The notes: generated by a model from the letters alone, not told the origin. A stretch of 64,000 bases of DNA from Gammaproteobacteria bacterium (GCA_023266095.1 JAHFRV010000006.1:1-64000); one strand, 5' to 3'. Counted from the stretch's first letter, positions 1-9,715 are shown. Translations and numbers: made by a program.

Positions 1-986
1 TCTCCGAGGCGGTGCGCGAGTACCCCGACTTGATCAAACAATACCTCGGCACGGTGGTGCCGACCGGCGATAATTTTTATGCAGCGCTCAACTCGGCCGT
101 GTTCAGCGACGGCTCTTTCGTCTACATTCCAAAGGGCGTGCGTTGCCCGATGGAGCTGTCCACTTATTTCCGCATCAACGCCGCCAACACCGGCCAGTTC
201 GAACGCACCTTGATCATCGCCGACGAAGGTTCGTATGTGAGTTACCTCGAAGGCTGCACCGCGCCGATGCGCGACGAGAATCAATTGCACGCCGCGGTGG
301 TCGAGCTCGTCGCGCTCAAAGACGCGCAAATCAAATATTCGACGGTGCAGAACTGGTACCCCGGCGATGCGCAAGGCCGCGGCGGCATCTACAATTTCGT
401 CACCAAGCGCGGCGCCTGCCGCGGTGCGAACTCCAAGATTTCTTGGACCCAGGTCGAGACCGGCTCCGCCATCACTTGGAAATATCCGAGCTGCATCCTG
501 GAAGGCGACAACTCGGTCGGCGAATTTTATTCGGTGGCGCTCGCCAATAATTATCAGCAGGCCGACACCGGTACCAAGATGATCCACATCGGCAAGAACA
601 CCAGCAGCACCATCGTTTCGAAGGGCATCTCGGCCGGCCACGGCCAGAACGCCTATCGCGGTCTGGTGAAGATATTGAAGAGCGCGACGGGCGCGCGCAA
701 TTACACCCAGTGCGATTCCTTATTGCTGGGCGACAAATGCGGCGCGCACACCTTCCCTTATATCGAGGTGAAGAACTCGACGGCGAAGGTGGAGCACGAG
801 GCCACCACCTCCAAAATCAGCGACGATCAATTGTTTTACTGCAAGCAGCGCGGGCTGTCGGCGGAAGACGCGGTGTCGATGATCGTCAACGGCTTCTGCA
901 AAGAGGTCATCAAAGAACTGCCGATGGAGTTCGCGGTGGAGGCCCAGAACTTGTTGGGCGTGAGTCTGGAAGGCAGCGTCGGCTGA
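1..986 (+). CDS. sufB: Fe-S cluster scaffold SufB, C-terminal part (5' end outside window)
   Basis: C-terminal two thirds of SufB, the main scaffold subunit of the SufBC2D complex that builds [4Fe-4S] clusters in the cytosol. The frame is open to the left edge, so the true start lies outside; about 325 residues are visible against roughly 480-495 for a full protein. The stretch [15 protein letters not shown] near visible residue 233 carries the conserved cysteine used in sulfur transfer and cluster assembly, and the preceding region is the right-handed beta-helix typical of SufB/SufD. It leads a run of suf genes, followed after 72 bases by sufC. Any operon promoter or IscR/SufR-type regulator would be left of the window. 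Confidence 0.97.
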   Translation, partial: SEAVREYPDLIKQYLGTVVPTGDNFYAALNSAVFSDGSFVYIPKGVRCPMELSTYFRINAANTGQFERTLIIADEGSYVSYLEGCTAPMRDENQLHAAVVELVALKDAQIKYSTVQNWYPGDAQGRGGIYNFVTKRGACRGANSKISWTQVETGSAITWKYPSCILEGDNSVGEFYSVALANNYQQADTGTKMIHIGKNTSSTIVSKGISAGHGQNAYRGLVKILKSATGARNYTQCDSLLLGDKCGAHTFPYIEVKNSTAKVEHEATTSKISDDQLFYCKQRGLSAEDAVSMIVNGFCKEVIKELPMEFAVEAQNLLGVSLEGSVG

Positions 987-1058
987 TAATGTTTTAATCA
1001 CGGTGCGCGCAGGGCGCTTGCATGAGTCCCGTGGTCATTAATCCTGGAAGTTGAGCGT

Positions 1059-1814
1059 ATGTTGAGCATTAAGAATCTTAAAGTGAACGTGGACGGCAAG
1101 GCCATCCTCAAGGGCATCGATCTCGAGATCCAAGCCGGCGAAGTGCACGCCATCATGGGGCCGAACGGCTCCGGCAAGTCCACCCTCGCCAATGTGCTGG
1201 CGGGTCGTGAAGGTTACGAAGTGGTGGACGGCACGGTAACTTATCAGGGCCAGAATCTGCTCGAGCTGGCGCCGGAACTACGCGCGCGCTCAGGCGTATT
1301 CTTGGCTTTTCAATACCCGGTGGAAATCCCCGGCGTGAGTAACGTCTATCTGCTCAAGGCCGCGGTCAACGCGGTGCGCAAACACCGCGGTTTGGATGAG
1401 CTCGACGCCATGGATTTTCTCGCGCTGGTGCGGGAGAAGATGAAGCTGGTGAAAATGGATGAGCAATTTCTTTATCGCGCCGTCAATGAAGGTTTCTCCG
1501 GCGGCGAGAAGAAGCGCAACGAGATTTTGCAGATGGCCTTGTTGGAGCCGGCGCTGGGCATACTCGACGAAACCGATTCGGGCCTCGACATCGACGCGTT
1601 GAAGATCGTCTCCGACGGTGTGAATGCCTTACGCAGCAAAGACCGCGCCTTGGTGCTGGTGACGCATTATCAACGGCTCCTGGACTACGTGGTGCCCGAC
1701 CGGGTGCACGTGCTGGCGCATGGCCGCATCGTCAAATCCGGCGATCGCGGCCTGGCCCTGGAGCTGGAGCAAAAAGGCTATGGTTGGATCGAAACCCAAG
1801 CGGCCGCCCTGTAA
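1059..1814 (+). CDS. sufC: Fe-S assembly ATPase SufC
   Basis: ABC-type ATPase of the SufBC2D scaffold complex; it is cytosolic and not a transporter. All nucleotide-binding motifs are present in 251 residues: Walker A GPNGSGKST at 34-42, signature FSGGEKKR near 147-154 and Walker B/D-loop LDETDSGLD near 169-178. The SufC-specific DETDSGLD wording separates it from ordinary ABC importers. Length matches the family (about 248-260). It lies between sufB and sufD, and its stop is 17 bases before the sufD start, fitting one transcript. Confidence 0.97.
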   Translation: MLSIKNLKVNVDGKAILKGIDLEIQAGEVHAIMGPNGSGKSTLANVLAGREGYEVVDGTVTYQGQNLLELAPELRARSGVFLAFQYPVEIPGVSNVYLLKAAVNAVRKHRGLDELDAMDFLALVREKMKLVKMDEQFLYRAVNEGFSGGEKKRNEILQMALLEPALGILDETDSGLDIDALKIVSDGVNALRSKDRALVLVTHYQRLLDYVVPDRVHVLAHGRIVKSGDRGLALELEQKGYGWIETQAAAL

Positions 1815-1831
1815 GCCGCCAGGTCACTGAA

Positions 1832-3175
1832 ATGAATGCCGTCATGCAAGCCCATCAGCATTATGCCGCCGAATTCGAGCGGGTCGAATCCGTCTTGGCG
1901 GGCGCGGCCTCGCCTTGGCTGCGCGAATTGCGCCGCAACGCCTTGGCCGTCTTCGTCGAGCGGGGTTTTCCCACCGCCCGCGACGAGGATTGGAAATACA
2001 CCCGCACCGCGGCCATCGAGAAGCGCGCCTTCAGTTGCGTCCCCGCGGCCGCCGCGCCGCTGAATGCACAGCGTCTTCAGCAGGTGTTGCACACGGAATT
2101 CGCCGCCCACCGCATCGTCATCGTCGACGGCCGTTACCGCCCGGAATGGTCGCAACTCGACGGCCTGCCCGCCGGAGTGCGCGTCACCGCCTTGGCCGCG
2201 GCCTTGAGCGACGAGTCCTCCGGCGTGCGCACCGCGCTGGGCAAGGCGGTGAATATCCAGCGCCATCCCTTCGCCGCGCTCAATACCGCGTTCATCGATG
2301 ACGGCGTCTTCATCGCTTTGCAAAAAGGCGCGGTGCTCGACCAGCCCGTGCAGATCGTGTTCGTCGCCAGCGCGGCGCAAGGCGGTCACGCCACCCATCC
2401 CCGCGTGGTGGTGGCGGCGGACGAGCACAGCCGGGCCACGCTCATCGAACGCTTCGTGGCCTTGGACGAGGCGGTGTATTTCACCAATGCCGTCACCGAG
2501 GTGGTGTTGGGCGACCATGCCAGTGTCGAACTCTGCCGTTTGCAAGAGGAAAGCGCCAAGGCCTTTCATATTTCCGGCGTGTTCGTGACGCAGGGCCGCG
2601 CCAGCCGATTCACCTCGCACGCCATCTCGCTGGGCGCCTTGCTGGCGCGCGACGATATCGACGTGCAATTGGCGGCGCCCGGTGTGGAATGCACCTTGAA
2701 CGGTTTGTACATGGCCGGCGGCCGCCAGCATGCGGACACCCACAGCCGCGTCGATCATTTGCAGCCGCACGGCACCAGCCATGAATTTTACAAAGGCGTG
2801 CTCGACGGCCACGGCCGCGGGGTGTTCAACGGCAAGGTGATCGTCCATCCCGACGCGCAAAAAACCGACGCGCGCCAGCGCAACGAGAATTTATTATTGT
2901 CCGACGACGCGGAAGCCGACACCAAGCCCGAGTTGGAAATCTACGCCGACGACGTAAAATGCGCGCACGGCGCCACGGTCGGCCAGTTGGACGCCGACTC
3001 GGTGTTTTATCTGCGTTCGCGCGGCATGGACGAGGCGGCGGCGCGCAGTCTGCTCACTTACGCCTTCGCCAGCGAGATCATCGAACGGGTGCCGGTGCCG
3101 GCGATCCGCGCCTATCTGCAGCAAGCGGTGCTGGCCCGTCTCCCCGGCGGACCCGCCATCGAGGAGTTTTTATGA
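1832..3175 (+). CDS. sufD: Fe-S assembly scaffold subunit SufD
   Basis: Second beta-helix subunit of the SufBC2D scaffold, a paralogue of SufB involved in iron entry and cluster assembly. I chose the ATG at 1832 (MNAVMQAHQ) over the longer frame from 1784, because the longer form would overlap sufC by 31 bases and 1832 has an AGG just upstream. The protein is 447 residues, near the usual 420-450. The C-terminal region has the conserved SufBD core ([31 protein letters not shown]). Its stop overlaps the sufS start as ATGA, indicating translational coupling. Confidence 0.96.
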   Translation: MNAVMQAHQHYAAEFERVESVLAGAASPWLRELRRNALAVFVERGFPTARDEDWKYTRTAAIEKRAFSCVPAAAAPLNAQRLQQVLHTEFAAHRIVIVDGRYRPEWSQLDGLPAGVRVTALAAALSDESSGVRTALGKAVNIQRHPFAALNTAFIDDGVFIALQKGAVLDQPVQIVFVASAAQGGHATHPRVVVAADEHSRATLIERFVALDEAVYFTNAVTEVVLGDHASVELCRLQEESAKAFHISGVFVTQGRASRFTSHAISLGALLARDDIDVQLAAPGVECTLNGLYMAGGRQHADTHSRVDHLQPHGTSHEFYKGVLDGHGRGVFNGKVIVHPDAQKTDARQRNENLLLSDDAEADTKPELEIYADDVKCAHGATVGQLDADSVFYLRSRGMDEAAARSLLTYAFASEIIERVPVPAIRAYLQQAVLARLPGGPAIEEFL

Positions 3176-4431
3176 GTAGCCAGAAGGCGCAGATAACACC
3201 GGGCCCGGCTCCAGCGCTGGATGCGGCACGCCTCCGCGCGGACTTCCCGATTCTGCACCAACAGGTGCACGGCAAGCCGCTGGTGTATCTCGACAACGCC
3301 GCCACCACGCAAAAGCCGCGGCAGGTGATCGAGGCGCTCGATCATTATTACAACACCGACAACGCCAATATCCATCGCGGCGTGCATACCCTGAGTCAGC
3401 GCGCCACCGACGCGTACGAGGGCGCCCGCGAAAAAGTCCGGCGCTTCATCAACGCCGCCGATCTGTGCGAGATCATCTTCGTGCGCGGCGCCACCGAGGG
3501 CATCAATCTGGTGGCGCAGAGTTACGGCCGCCCCCGTTTCAAAGCCGGCGATGAAATTCTCATCAGCGCCATGGAACATCACTCCAATATCGTGCCGTGG
3601 CAGATGTTGTGCGAACAGACCGGCGCGCTGTTGAAAGTCGCGCCGATCAACGACGCCGGCGAGCTGGTCCTCGACGAGTTTCACAAACTGCTGTCGCCGC
3701 GCACCAAGCTGGTGGCTGTGGTGCACATCTCCAACGCCCTCGGCACCATCAATCCGGTGCGGGAAATCATCGCCGCCGCCCATGGGGTGGGCGCGGTGGT
3801 GTTGCTCGACGGCGCCCAGGCCGTAGCCCATGCCGCGGTGGACGTGCGGGCCTTGAATTGCGATTTTTACGTATTTTCCAGCCATAAATTGTACGGCCCC
3901 ACCGGCGTAGGGGTGTTGTACGGCAAACGCGAATTGCTGGAAGCCATGCCGCCTTATCAAGGCGGCGGCGACATGATCCGCATGGTCAGCTTCAAAAAAA
4001 CCGAATACAACAGTTTGCCCTACAAATTCGAGGCGGGCACGCCGCACATCGCCGGCGGCATCGGTCTCGGCGCGGCTATCGACTACGTGACGGCGGTCGG
4101 TTTGGAGGCCATCGCCGCTTATGAAGACGACTTGTTGGGTTATGCCACCGAGCAGGCCTTGACTGTACCCGGCCTGCGTTTGATCGGCACCGCCCGCGCC
4201 AAGGCGGCGATACTGTCGTTCGTGCTCGAACGCATCCATCCTCACGACATCGGCACCATAGTCGATCACGAGGGCGTAGCGATCCGCACCGGTCATCACT
4301 GCGCCATGCCGGTGATGGATTTTTTCAATGTGCCGGCGACCGCCCGCGCGTCGTTGGCCTTGTACAATACCCGCGACGACGTCGATCGTTTTATCGCGGC
4401 GTTGCATAAGGTGAATGAGGTGTTCGCCTGA
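3172..4431 (+). CDS. sufS: Cysteine desulfurase SufS
   Basis: PLP-dependent group II cysteine desulfurase that takes sulfur from L-cysteine as an enzyme-bound persulfide and passes it to SufU or the SufBCD scaffold. Start at the ATG overlapping the sufD stop ([11 protein letters not shown]), giving 419 residues; the longer upstream frame would run deep inside sufD. The PLP lysine lies in [10 protein letters not shown] (about residue 239) and the catalytic cysteine in [12 protein letters not shown] (about 377), both as in SufS/CsdA. The short loop around the cysteine is the group II type, which needs an acceptor protein; the next gene supplies a SufU-type one. Confidence 0.97.
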   Translation: MSSQKAQITPGPAPALDAARLRADFPILHQQVHGKPLVYLDNAATTQKPRQVIEALDHYYNTDNANIHRGVHTLSQRATDAYEGAREKVRRFINAADLCEIIFVRGATEGINLVAQSYGRPRFKAGDEILISAMEHHSNIVPWQMLCEQTGALLKVAPINDAGELVLDEFHKLLSPRTKLVAVVHISNALGTINPVREIIAAAHGVGAVVLLDGAQAVAHAAVDVRALNCDFYVFSSHKLYGPTGVGVLYGKRELLEAMPPYQGGGDMIRMVSFKKTEYNSLPYKFEAGTPHIAGGIGLGAAIDYVTAVGLEAIAAYEDDLLGYATEQALTVPGLRLIGTARAKAAILSFVLERIHPHDIGTIVDHEGVAIRTGHHCAMPVMDFFNVPATARASLALYNTRDDVDRFIAALHKVNEVFA

Positions 4432-4880
4432 TGTCCGGCCTGCGCGAGCTTTACCAAGAGGTGATCTTCGATCACAACCGCCACCCCCGCAATTTCGGCA
4501 AGCTGGAGGGTGCCAACCGCTATGCGGTCGGTCATAATCCTTTGTGCGGCGATAGGCTGACTTTGTATCTCAAAGTGGAAAACGATCTGATCAAGGATGC
4601 GCGTTTCGAAGGCATGGGCTGCGCCATCTCCACCGCCTCCGCCTCGTTGATGACCGAGCGTTTGAAGGGCATGACCGTGGCGGACGCCGAGGACTTGTTC
4701 GGGCGGTTCCATGATTTGTTGACCAACGCCGCTACGGACGATGATACCGCCGCCCTCGGCAAGCTCACGGTGCTGCTCGGTGTGCGCGAATATCCCGCGC
4801 GGGTCAAGTGCGCGACGCTGGCTTGGCACACCCTGCACGCGGCGCTGGCCAATCAGGAACAGTCAGTGACGACGGAATAA
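4431..4880 (+). CDS. sufU: SufU-type (IscU-like) Fe-S assembly protein
   Basis: NifU/IscU-like protein of the SUF branch, 149 residues, probably the sulfur acceptor for SufS. Three conserved cysteines are visible: NPLCGD (about 38), GMGCAISTASASLM (about 64) and RVKCATLAW (about 126). The GC(A/I)IS segment and the insertion between the second and third cysteines are typical of SufU. The ATG overlaps the sufS stop by one base (TGATG). No sufE was seen, so SufU likely replaces it here. Confidence 0.94.
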   Translation: MSGLRELYQEVIFDHNRHPRNFGKLEGANRYAVGHNPLCGDRLTLYLKVENDLIKDARFEGMGCAISTASASLMTERLKGMTVADAEDLFGRFHDLLTNAATDDDTAALGKLTVLLGVREYPARVKCATLAWHTLHAALANQEQSVTTE

Positions 4881-4882
4881 TC

Positions 4883-5434
4883 ATGCGCAGTAACGAGATC
4901 ATTTCCCTCAACCGCGATTGCGAAGCGGTGTTGATCCCCGCCGGGACCCAAGTGACTTTGCCCGCCGGCCAGCAGGTGACCATCACCCAGGCCCTCGGCG
5001 GCAGTTACACCTGTTATGTCGAAGGCAGCCTGGTGCGCATCGACAGCAAAGACGCCGATGCGCTCGGCAAATCATTACAAGAAACATCCGCCGATTCCGC
5101 CGAGCTGACCGGCGACGGTACGGTCGATGAAACCCTGGTGTGGGAACAACTCGCCACCTGTTATGACCCGGAGATCCCCATCAACATCGTCGAGCTGGGT
5201 TTGATCTACGAATGTCATATCGTGCCTTTGCCTGAAGGCGGCAATCGCGTCGATATCAAGATGACCCTCACCGCGCCGGGCTGCGGCATGGGTTCGATAT
5301 TGCAAGCCGACGTGGCCAGCAAAGTGAAAAGCGTGCCCAACGTCACCGACGTCAACGTCGAGCTGGTGTTCGAGCCGCAATGGGATCAAAGCCGCATGAC
5401 CGAGGCCGCACGTTTGCAGGCCGGGCTGTTTTAA
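4883..5434 (+). CDS. sufT: SufT: Fe-S maturation protein with DUF59/MIP18 domain
   Basis: 183-residue auxiliary Fe-S maturation protein. Residues 1-60 form the N-terminal extension found in the SufT subfamily (MRSNEIISLNRDCEAVLIPAG); residues about 85-175 are a DUF59/MIP18-like domain with YDPEIPINIVELGLIY and TLTAPGCGMG, which holds the family's conserved cysteine. In studied bacteria SufT supports cluster maturation under high demand for Fe-S proteins such as lipoyl synthase and aconitase; that is family knowledge. The start at 4883, two bases after the sufU stop, is preferred over the frame opening at 4808, which overlaps sufU. Confidence 0.92.
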   Translation: MRSNEIISLNRDCEAVLIPAGTQVTLPAGQQVTITQALGGSYTCYVEGSLVRIDSKDADALGKSLQETSADSAELTGDGTVDETLVWEQLATCYDPEIPINIVELGLIYECHIVPLPEGGNRVDIKMTLTAPGCGMGSILQADVASKVKSVPNVTDVNVELVFEPQWDQSRMTEAARLQAGLF

Positions 5435-5449
5435 CGGGGGCGGCTTGCG

Positions 5450-5770
5450 ATGTCGGATTGGGTAACGGTCGCCGCGGTCGCGGAGTTGACGCCGGGGACG
5501 CGGCGGATCATTGATGTCGATGACGTACAGGTCGCCGTGTTCAATTTGAACGGGGAGTTTTACGCGATCGAGGACGTCTGCACCCACGACTACGCGCCGC
5601 TGGCCGACGCCAAACTGGACGGCGATGAAATCATCTGTCCCCGCCACGGCGCGCGGTTTTGCATCAAGACCGGCGCCGTCACCGCGCCTCCCGCCTATGA
5701 AGCGATCGCCACCTTTCCAGTGCGCGTCCATGAAGGTGTGATACAGGTCCGCGATCCACGTTGGGATTGA
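5450..5770 (+). CDS. Rieske-type [2Fe-2S] ferredoxin (non-heme oxygenase ferredoxin type)
   Basis: Small 106-residue soluble Rieske ferredoxin. Both ligand pairs are present: C44-T-H46 and C63-P-R-H66, in the motifs CTHDYAPL and CPRHGARF. It has no signal peptide or membrane segment, so it is cytosolic, unlike the bc1 Rieske protein encoded at 6958. It resembles the ferredoxin component of aromatic-ring dioxygenases (BphF/NirD-like), but no oxygenase gene is nearby. As last gene of the suf operon, 15 bases after sufT, a role in Fe-S assembly or as an electron donor for it is likelier; this is inference. Confidence 0.9.
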   Translation: MSDWVTVAAVAELTPGTRRIIDVDDVQVAVFNLNGEFYAIEDVCTHDYAPLADAKLDGDEIICPRHGARFCIKTGAVTAPPAYEAIATFPVRVHEGVIQVRDPRWD

Positions 5771-5854
5771 TCGGCGCCGCATCTTACCGCGGGGCGGTGC
5801 ATCCTGGCGGCAGGTTACGCCGCTACGCGGCTAAGTCACCGTATATCGACTACT

Positions 5855-6688
5855 TCAGCGCTTGACCGCCATCACCCCGTCGCCGCTCAACTCCGCGGCG
5901 AATCCGGCCTTTCGCAAACGTTTCGCCACTTCATTGGGCACATCACGGCCGCTGGTCAATTTGTTCGGCGCGCCGGCATAATGAAACAGCTTACCCTTGC
6001 GCTTCACTACGCGGGCTAATTGGTCATAAAAAATCTGCGAATAGAGTTCGCCGGCGATACCGAAGCGTGGCGGGTCGTGCAGGATGGCGTCGATCGAGCC
6101 GCTCGGCAGCGACATTATCTGCTCGCCGATGTCACCCAAGCTTAAGCGCAACACCTCATCAGCTTGGGGCGACCAGGGATTGAGACTGCGCAGCCAGATC
6201 ACGTCGGGATTTTTCTCGAAAGAAAGCACCTGCCTGGCCAGTCCGCGCACGCACCACGCGGCAAAATAACCGAGGCCGCCGCAAGTATCCAGAATCACCT
6301 TGCCACGCGGTTGTATCAAAGCGACCTTGCGTTCAGCGTCCGCATAGGGTGAGGTTTGCGCCGTGGGCAGCATCTTGATCCCGTCGATTTCGAATGTCGG
6401 CGGTCCCCAGTTGGTCGGCACCAACTTGATCAGCGACGTCGTATAGCGCGACACTGGTTGAAACGCCCCGTCATCCCAGTAATAGATGGTTCTGTCATTG
6501 CAGGTTTCGAGATAAGGAAACCATCGGCCTTGCCAGCGCCAGCCATGAGTGGCCACCTCAATACGCGTCATCGACAGCCCCAAATCCAGCGAGCACTCGA
6601 CCTGCGCCGCGCCCGCCTGCAAGGCAGCGAGCAGGCTGGTATGCGCCTTCAAGGTTAACAGCGGTCCGCTCGATTTCTCGTTCATCAT
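5855..6688 (-). CDS. SAM-dependent methyltransferase (COG2521-like)
   Basis: A class I methyltransferase-like protein of about 277 residues. The SAM-binding motif I is DTCGGLGYFAAW, followed by an acidic strand end (FEKNPD), and a DPPRFG motif (HDPPRFGIAGEL) resembles the DPPY-type catalytic motif of base methyltransferases. It recalls the predicted methyltransferases of COG2521; substrate unknown. I start at the MM pair at 6688/6685, since the 20 residues before it in the longer frame are low-complexity and lack family character. It stands alone, convergent with the suf operon and divergent from petA. Confidence 0.75.
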   Translation of the reverse strand: MMNEKSSGPLLTLKAHTSLLAALQAGAAQVECSLDLGLSMTRIEVATHGWRWQGRWFPYLETCNDRTIYYWDDGAFQPVSRYTTSLIKLVPTNWGPPTFEIDGIKMLPTAQTSPYADAERKVALIQPRGKVILDTCGGLGYFAAWCVRGLARQVLSFEKNPDVIWLRSLNPWSPQADEVLRLSLGDIGEQIMSLPSGSIDAILHDPPRFGIAGELYSQIFYDQLARVVKRKGKLFHYAGAPNKLTSGRDVPNEVAKRLRKAGFAAELSGDGVMAVKR

Positions 6689-6957
6689 AAATTCTGCACT
6701 GCCCGCGTCGCCGTGATCACCTTGCGTACGGCGTCGGGTCGAAGTCAATCAGCGCGCCACTACAGGCAGCCTCGGCAAAAGCTTGATGATATGCCGAATT
6801 GCCCTGGCGGGGTTAGTGAATGAGGCGGATCATGGCAGAGGGCGGAATCCGGTTAATGGCGCGTCCCCGCCGGGTGTCGATGCCGGCGCGCGAGCCACCG
6901 AACTGATATAAACTTATTGCTGTCAAAGTTTGCGCCGCAAGGCTAAAGGAGTAGGCG

Positions 6958-7461
6958 ATGGTAGGAAAGGAAGGAGTAGACGAGGAGCGCCGCGATTTTC
7001 TGTTGACGGCCACCGGTACGGTCGGCGCCGTGGGCATTGCCGCCGCTTGCTGGCCTTTCATCAGCAGCATGAATCCCACCTTGGATGTGCAGGCTCAGGC
7101 CAATACCGAAGTGGACCTCAGCGGCGTGGCCGCCGGCGCGATGCGCACCGTGGCCTGGCGCGGCAAACCAGTATTCATCGTGCACCGCAACCCCGAGCAG
7201 ATCGCGGCCATGGCCCAGTCGGAGGGTGGCAAAGATCCGGCGCCGGATCGAACACGGGTGCAGGAGCCGCAGTGGCTGGTGGTGGTGGGCATTTGCACCC
7301 ATTTGGGTTGTGTGCCCAACAAGACCGAGGACGGTTGGTTGTGTCCCTGTCACGGCAGCGTCTACGACAACAGTGGCCGTGTCCTGCAAGGCCCGGCGCC
7401 GCGCAATCTCGAGGTGCCGCCCTACCATTTCGTCGAGCCCACTAAAATCGTCATCGGATAA
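6958..7461 (+). CDS. petA: Ubiquinol-cytochrome c reductase Rieske Fe-S subunit
   Basis: Rieske subunit of the cytochrome bc1 complex, 167 residues, membrane-anchored with its cluster on the periplasmic side. The N-terminus has a twin-arginine motif ([12 protein letters not shown]11-R12) and a hydrophobic anchor at about 17-37. Cluster ligands are C113-T-H115 with C118 and C129/C131-H132 ([14 protein letters not shown]), including the disulfide cysteines of bc1-type Rieske proteins. A strong ribosome site, AAAGGAGTAGGCG, precedes the ATG. First gene of petABC; 13 bases separate it from petB. Confidence 0.97.
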   Translation: MVGKEGVDEERRDFLLTATGTVGAVGIAAACWPFISSMNPTLDVQAQANTEVDLSGVAAGAMRTVAWRGKPVFIVHRNPEQIAAMAQSEGGKDPAPDRTRVQEPQWLVVVGICTHLGCVPNKTEDGWLCPCHGSVYDNSGRVLQGPAPRNLEVPPYHFVEPTKIVIG

Positions 7462-7474
7462 CAAGGAGCCGGTC

Positions 7475-8710
7475 ATGGCGCAACGTCTCATCGACTGGAT
7501 AGATCAGCGGTTCCCGCTGACCTCGTTCATCAAACGTGAACTCACCGATTATCCCACCCCGCGCAATCTCAGTTATTGGTGGAACTTCGGCTTTCTCGCC
7601 GGCTTTTTGCTGATGCTGCAAATCGTCAGCGGCGTGTTTCTGGCCATGCACTACAAACCCGATGTCACGCTCGCCTTCGATTCCGTGCAGCACATCATGC
7701 GTGACGTCAATTACGGCTGGCTGATCCGTTATCTCCACTCCACCGGCGCCTCGGCGTTTTTCGCGGTGATCTTTATTCACATGGCGCGCACGCTCTACTA
7801 CGGCTCCTATCGCGCGCCGCGCGAGCTGATGTGGTGGAGCGGCCAAGTACTGTTGATCCTGCTGATGGCCAGCGCCTTCATGGGTTATCTGTTGCCCTGG
7901 GGCCAGATGTCGTTTTGGGGCGCGCAGGTCATCACCAGCCTGTTCGGCGCCACGCCGCTGATCGGCGACGAGATCGTCTTGTGGCTGCGCGGCGATTTCG
8001 TGGTGGGCGACGCCACCTTGAACCGCTTCTTCGCCCTGCACTACCTGGTGCCGTTTTTCATCGTGGCCATGGTGCTCATCCACCTGGTGGCCTTGCACCA
8101 TGTGAAGAGCAGCAACCCGTCCGGCATCGATCTCGCCGACAAGGACAACATTCCCTTTCACCCCTATTTCACCGCCAAGGATTTTTTCGGGCTGGGCGTG
8201 TTTTTAATCATCTTCTGCGGCTTCGTCTTCTTCGCGCCGGAGTTTTTCATCGAGCCTGCCAATAACGAGCCGGCCAATCCCTTGCTGACCCCGCCGCATA
8301 TCGTGCCGGAGTGGTACTTCCTGCCGTTCTACGCCATTCTGCGCGCCATCCCCGATACCCTGGGCGGCGTGGCGGCCATGAGCTTGTCGATTTTGATCTT
8401 CGCCGCCATGCCCTTTCTCGACCGTTCCCGCATTCCGGGCGGCGCGCGCTTCCGGCCGTTTTATCGCGCTATGTTTTATATCTTCGTGGTGGATGTCTTG
8501 GTGCTGGCGTACATCGGCAGTCAGCCGCCCGGTGGGCTGATATTTAAGATCGACGTGGCGGCGACCGTGATCTACTTCGCGGTTTTTCTCACATTGCCTT
8601 TTCATTCGCGCTGGGAAGAACGCTGGCTGCACGCGCGTGGCCTGCCGCCGGCCTTGCGCAACTTGCTTGACAGTGCAAGCGAGCCGCAACCGCGACGGGA
8701 AGCGCGCTGA
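7475..8710 (+). CDS. petB: Cytochrome b of the bc1 complex
   Basis: Integral-membrane cytochrome b, 411 residues, carrying both b hemes and the quinol oxidation and quinone reduction sites. It has the histidine-bearing helices (AMHYKP, RYLHSTGASAFF, LVALHHVKSSNP) and the PEWY motif of the Qo site (IVPEWYFLPFYAI). The ATG at 7475 (MAQRLIDWIDQRF) follows AAGGAGCC; the reading frame is open further upstream only within petA. The length suits a full eight-helix cytochrome b and not the split b6/IV form. Its stop overlaps the petC start (TGATG). Confidence 0.97.
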   Translation: MAQRLIDWIDQRFPLTSFIKRELTDYPTPRNLSYWWNFGFLAGFLLMLQIVSGVFLAMHYKPDVTLAFDSVQHIMRDVNYGWLIRYLHSTGASAFFAVIFIHMARTLYYGSYRAPRELMWWSGQVLLILLMASAFMGYLLPWGQMSFWGAQVITSLFGATPLIGDEIVLWLRGDFVVGDATLNRFFALHYLVPFFIVAMVLIHLVALHHVKSSNPSGIDLADKDNIPFHPYFTAKDFFGLGVFLIIFCGFVFFAPEFFIEPANNEPANPLLTPPHIVPEWYFLPFYAILRAIPDTLGGVAAMSLSILIFAAMPFLDRSRIPGGARFRPFYRAMFYIFVVDVLVLAYIGSQPPGGLIFKIDVAATVIYFAVFLTLPFHSRWEERWLHARGLPPALRNLLDSASEPQPRREAR

Positions 8711-9360
8711 TGAAATTACGCGCACTGAGTTATCTCATGTTGTTGTTAGCCGCGCCTGCGACGTGGGCTGACAACGCGCTCAAGGACGTCGTGATCGATC
8801 AGAGTCCCACCGCGCTCCGCCGCGGCGCCGCCACCGTCACCGGCGTGTGCATGGCTTGCCACAGTCTGAAATATCTGCACTATCGCGACTTGCTCAAATT
8901 GGGTTTCAACCCCGAAGATGTGGCGGGCATGAGCATGGGCAACAAACTGGAAGACCCGCTGTTGGCGATGACGCCGCCCGATGTCAGCGAACAAACCTAC
9001 GGCCGCGTGCCGCCCGATTTATCGTTGCTGGCCAAGGCCCGTGAAGACGGGCCGCGTTACATCTACAGCTTGCTCACCGGTTTTTATCAAGACAAAAGCG
9101 GCGAGACCAATAATCACCTATACCCCGGTATCCGCATGCCCGACATCCTCGGCTGGAGCGGCGCCGACGCGAGTCAACGTGCGGCGCTGGCAACCCAGGC
9201 CAACGAGGTCACGGCGTTTTTAGCCTGGGCGGCCGATCCGCGCGCGGATGAGCGGCGAAGCTTGGGTTACTACGTGATCGCCTATTTGGTCTTGCTCACC
9301 GGTCTGCTGTATGTGCTTAAGCGGAGAGTGTGGGCGCGCTTGGGGCAGGGTTCGAACTAG
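8710..9360 (+). CDS. petC: Cytochrome c1 of the bc1 complex
   Basis: Periplasmic cytochrome c1, 216 residues, which passes electrons from the Rieske protein to soluble cytochrome c. A cleavable signal peptide (MKLRALSYLMLLLAAPATWA) precedes the mature N-terminus; the heme c site is C47-M-A-C50-H51, and a C-terminal membrane anchor lies at about 180-203 (YYVIAYLVLLTGLLYVL). It ends the petABC operon by overlapping the petB stop. The usual sspA/sspB stringent-starvation genes downstream are absent; a repeat-rich gap follows. Confidence 0.96.
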   Translation: MKLRALSYLMLLLAAPATWADNALKDVVIDQSPTALRRGAATVTGVCMACHSLKYLHYRDLLKLGFNPEDVAGMSMGNKLEDPLLAMTPPDVSEQTYGRVPPDLSLLAKAREDGPRYIYSLLTGFYQDKSGETNNHLYPGIRMPDILGWSGADASQRAALATQANEVTAFLAWAADPRADERRSLGYYVIAYLVLLTGLLYVLKRRVWARLGQGSN

Positions 9361-9389
9361 GCCGCATCAAAAAACCGCTGTCGTCTTAG

Positions 9390-9528
9390 AACCTGTTCAT
9401 GATCTCGCTGAAGGGCGCATCGCGGCGTTAAAATCGCCCTCAAAATGCTCACATACTCTCTGTATGCTGCGCTTTTTCGATCGATTTTGCCTTGCGCTGC
9501 ATCCCTTGATCGAGATCATGAACAGGTT
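9390..9528. repeat. MITE-like 139-nt inverted-repeat element
   Basis: Two 67-nt arms facing each other around a 5-nt loop (TCTCT). The outer 18 bases (AACCTGTTCATGATCTCG and its exact complement) match perfectly; further in, blocks AAGGG, AAAATCG, AAAA and the tip ATAC also pair, with mismatches between. There is no coding capacity. The size, perfect termini and lack of a gene fit a non-autonomous miniature transposable element or a decayed insertion-sequence relic. Family not identified. Confidence 0.7.
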
Positions 9529-9536
9529 ATTAGGGA

Positions 9537-9572
9537 TGCTCTGAATAATTCCGTCCTGGAATTTTCAGAGCA
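9537..9572. repeat. Hairpin TGCTCTGAA...TTCAGAGCA
   Basis: A near-perfect stem directly beside the MITE-like element: TGCTCTGAATAATTCC against GGAATTTTCAGAGCA, 15 pairs with one bulged base and a 5-base loop. No T-run follows on either strand, so it is not a standard intrinsic terminator. It may be part of the same mobile-element debris. Confidence 0.6.
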
Positions 9573-9605
9573 ACAACCCTGCGCTTGGCGCTTCCCTGTG
9601 CCGCG

Positions 9606-9635
9606 GGAACCTTCGAATAAATCATCAAAGGTTCC
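9606..9635. repeat. Hairpin GGAACCTT...AAGGTTCC
   Basis: An 8-bp perfect inverted repeat with a 14-base AT-rich loop, third in the row of palindromes between petC and speE. Apart from these three structures I see no gene in 9361-9715. Confidence 0.5.
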
Positions 9636-9715
9636 TTAGCCTGTATCGAACGCGAATTTCTTATGCACGCCACTGGCGGCAGCCAAATGCAATGAGTAAA
9701 GCGGTTCAACCAAGC

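Noticed and set aside
2959-3171. Upstream extension of sufS inside sufD
   Set aside because: The added residues are arginine-rich frame-shadow sequence, and the ATG at 3172 gives the normal SufS N-terminus.
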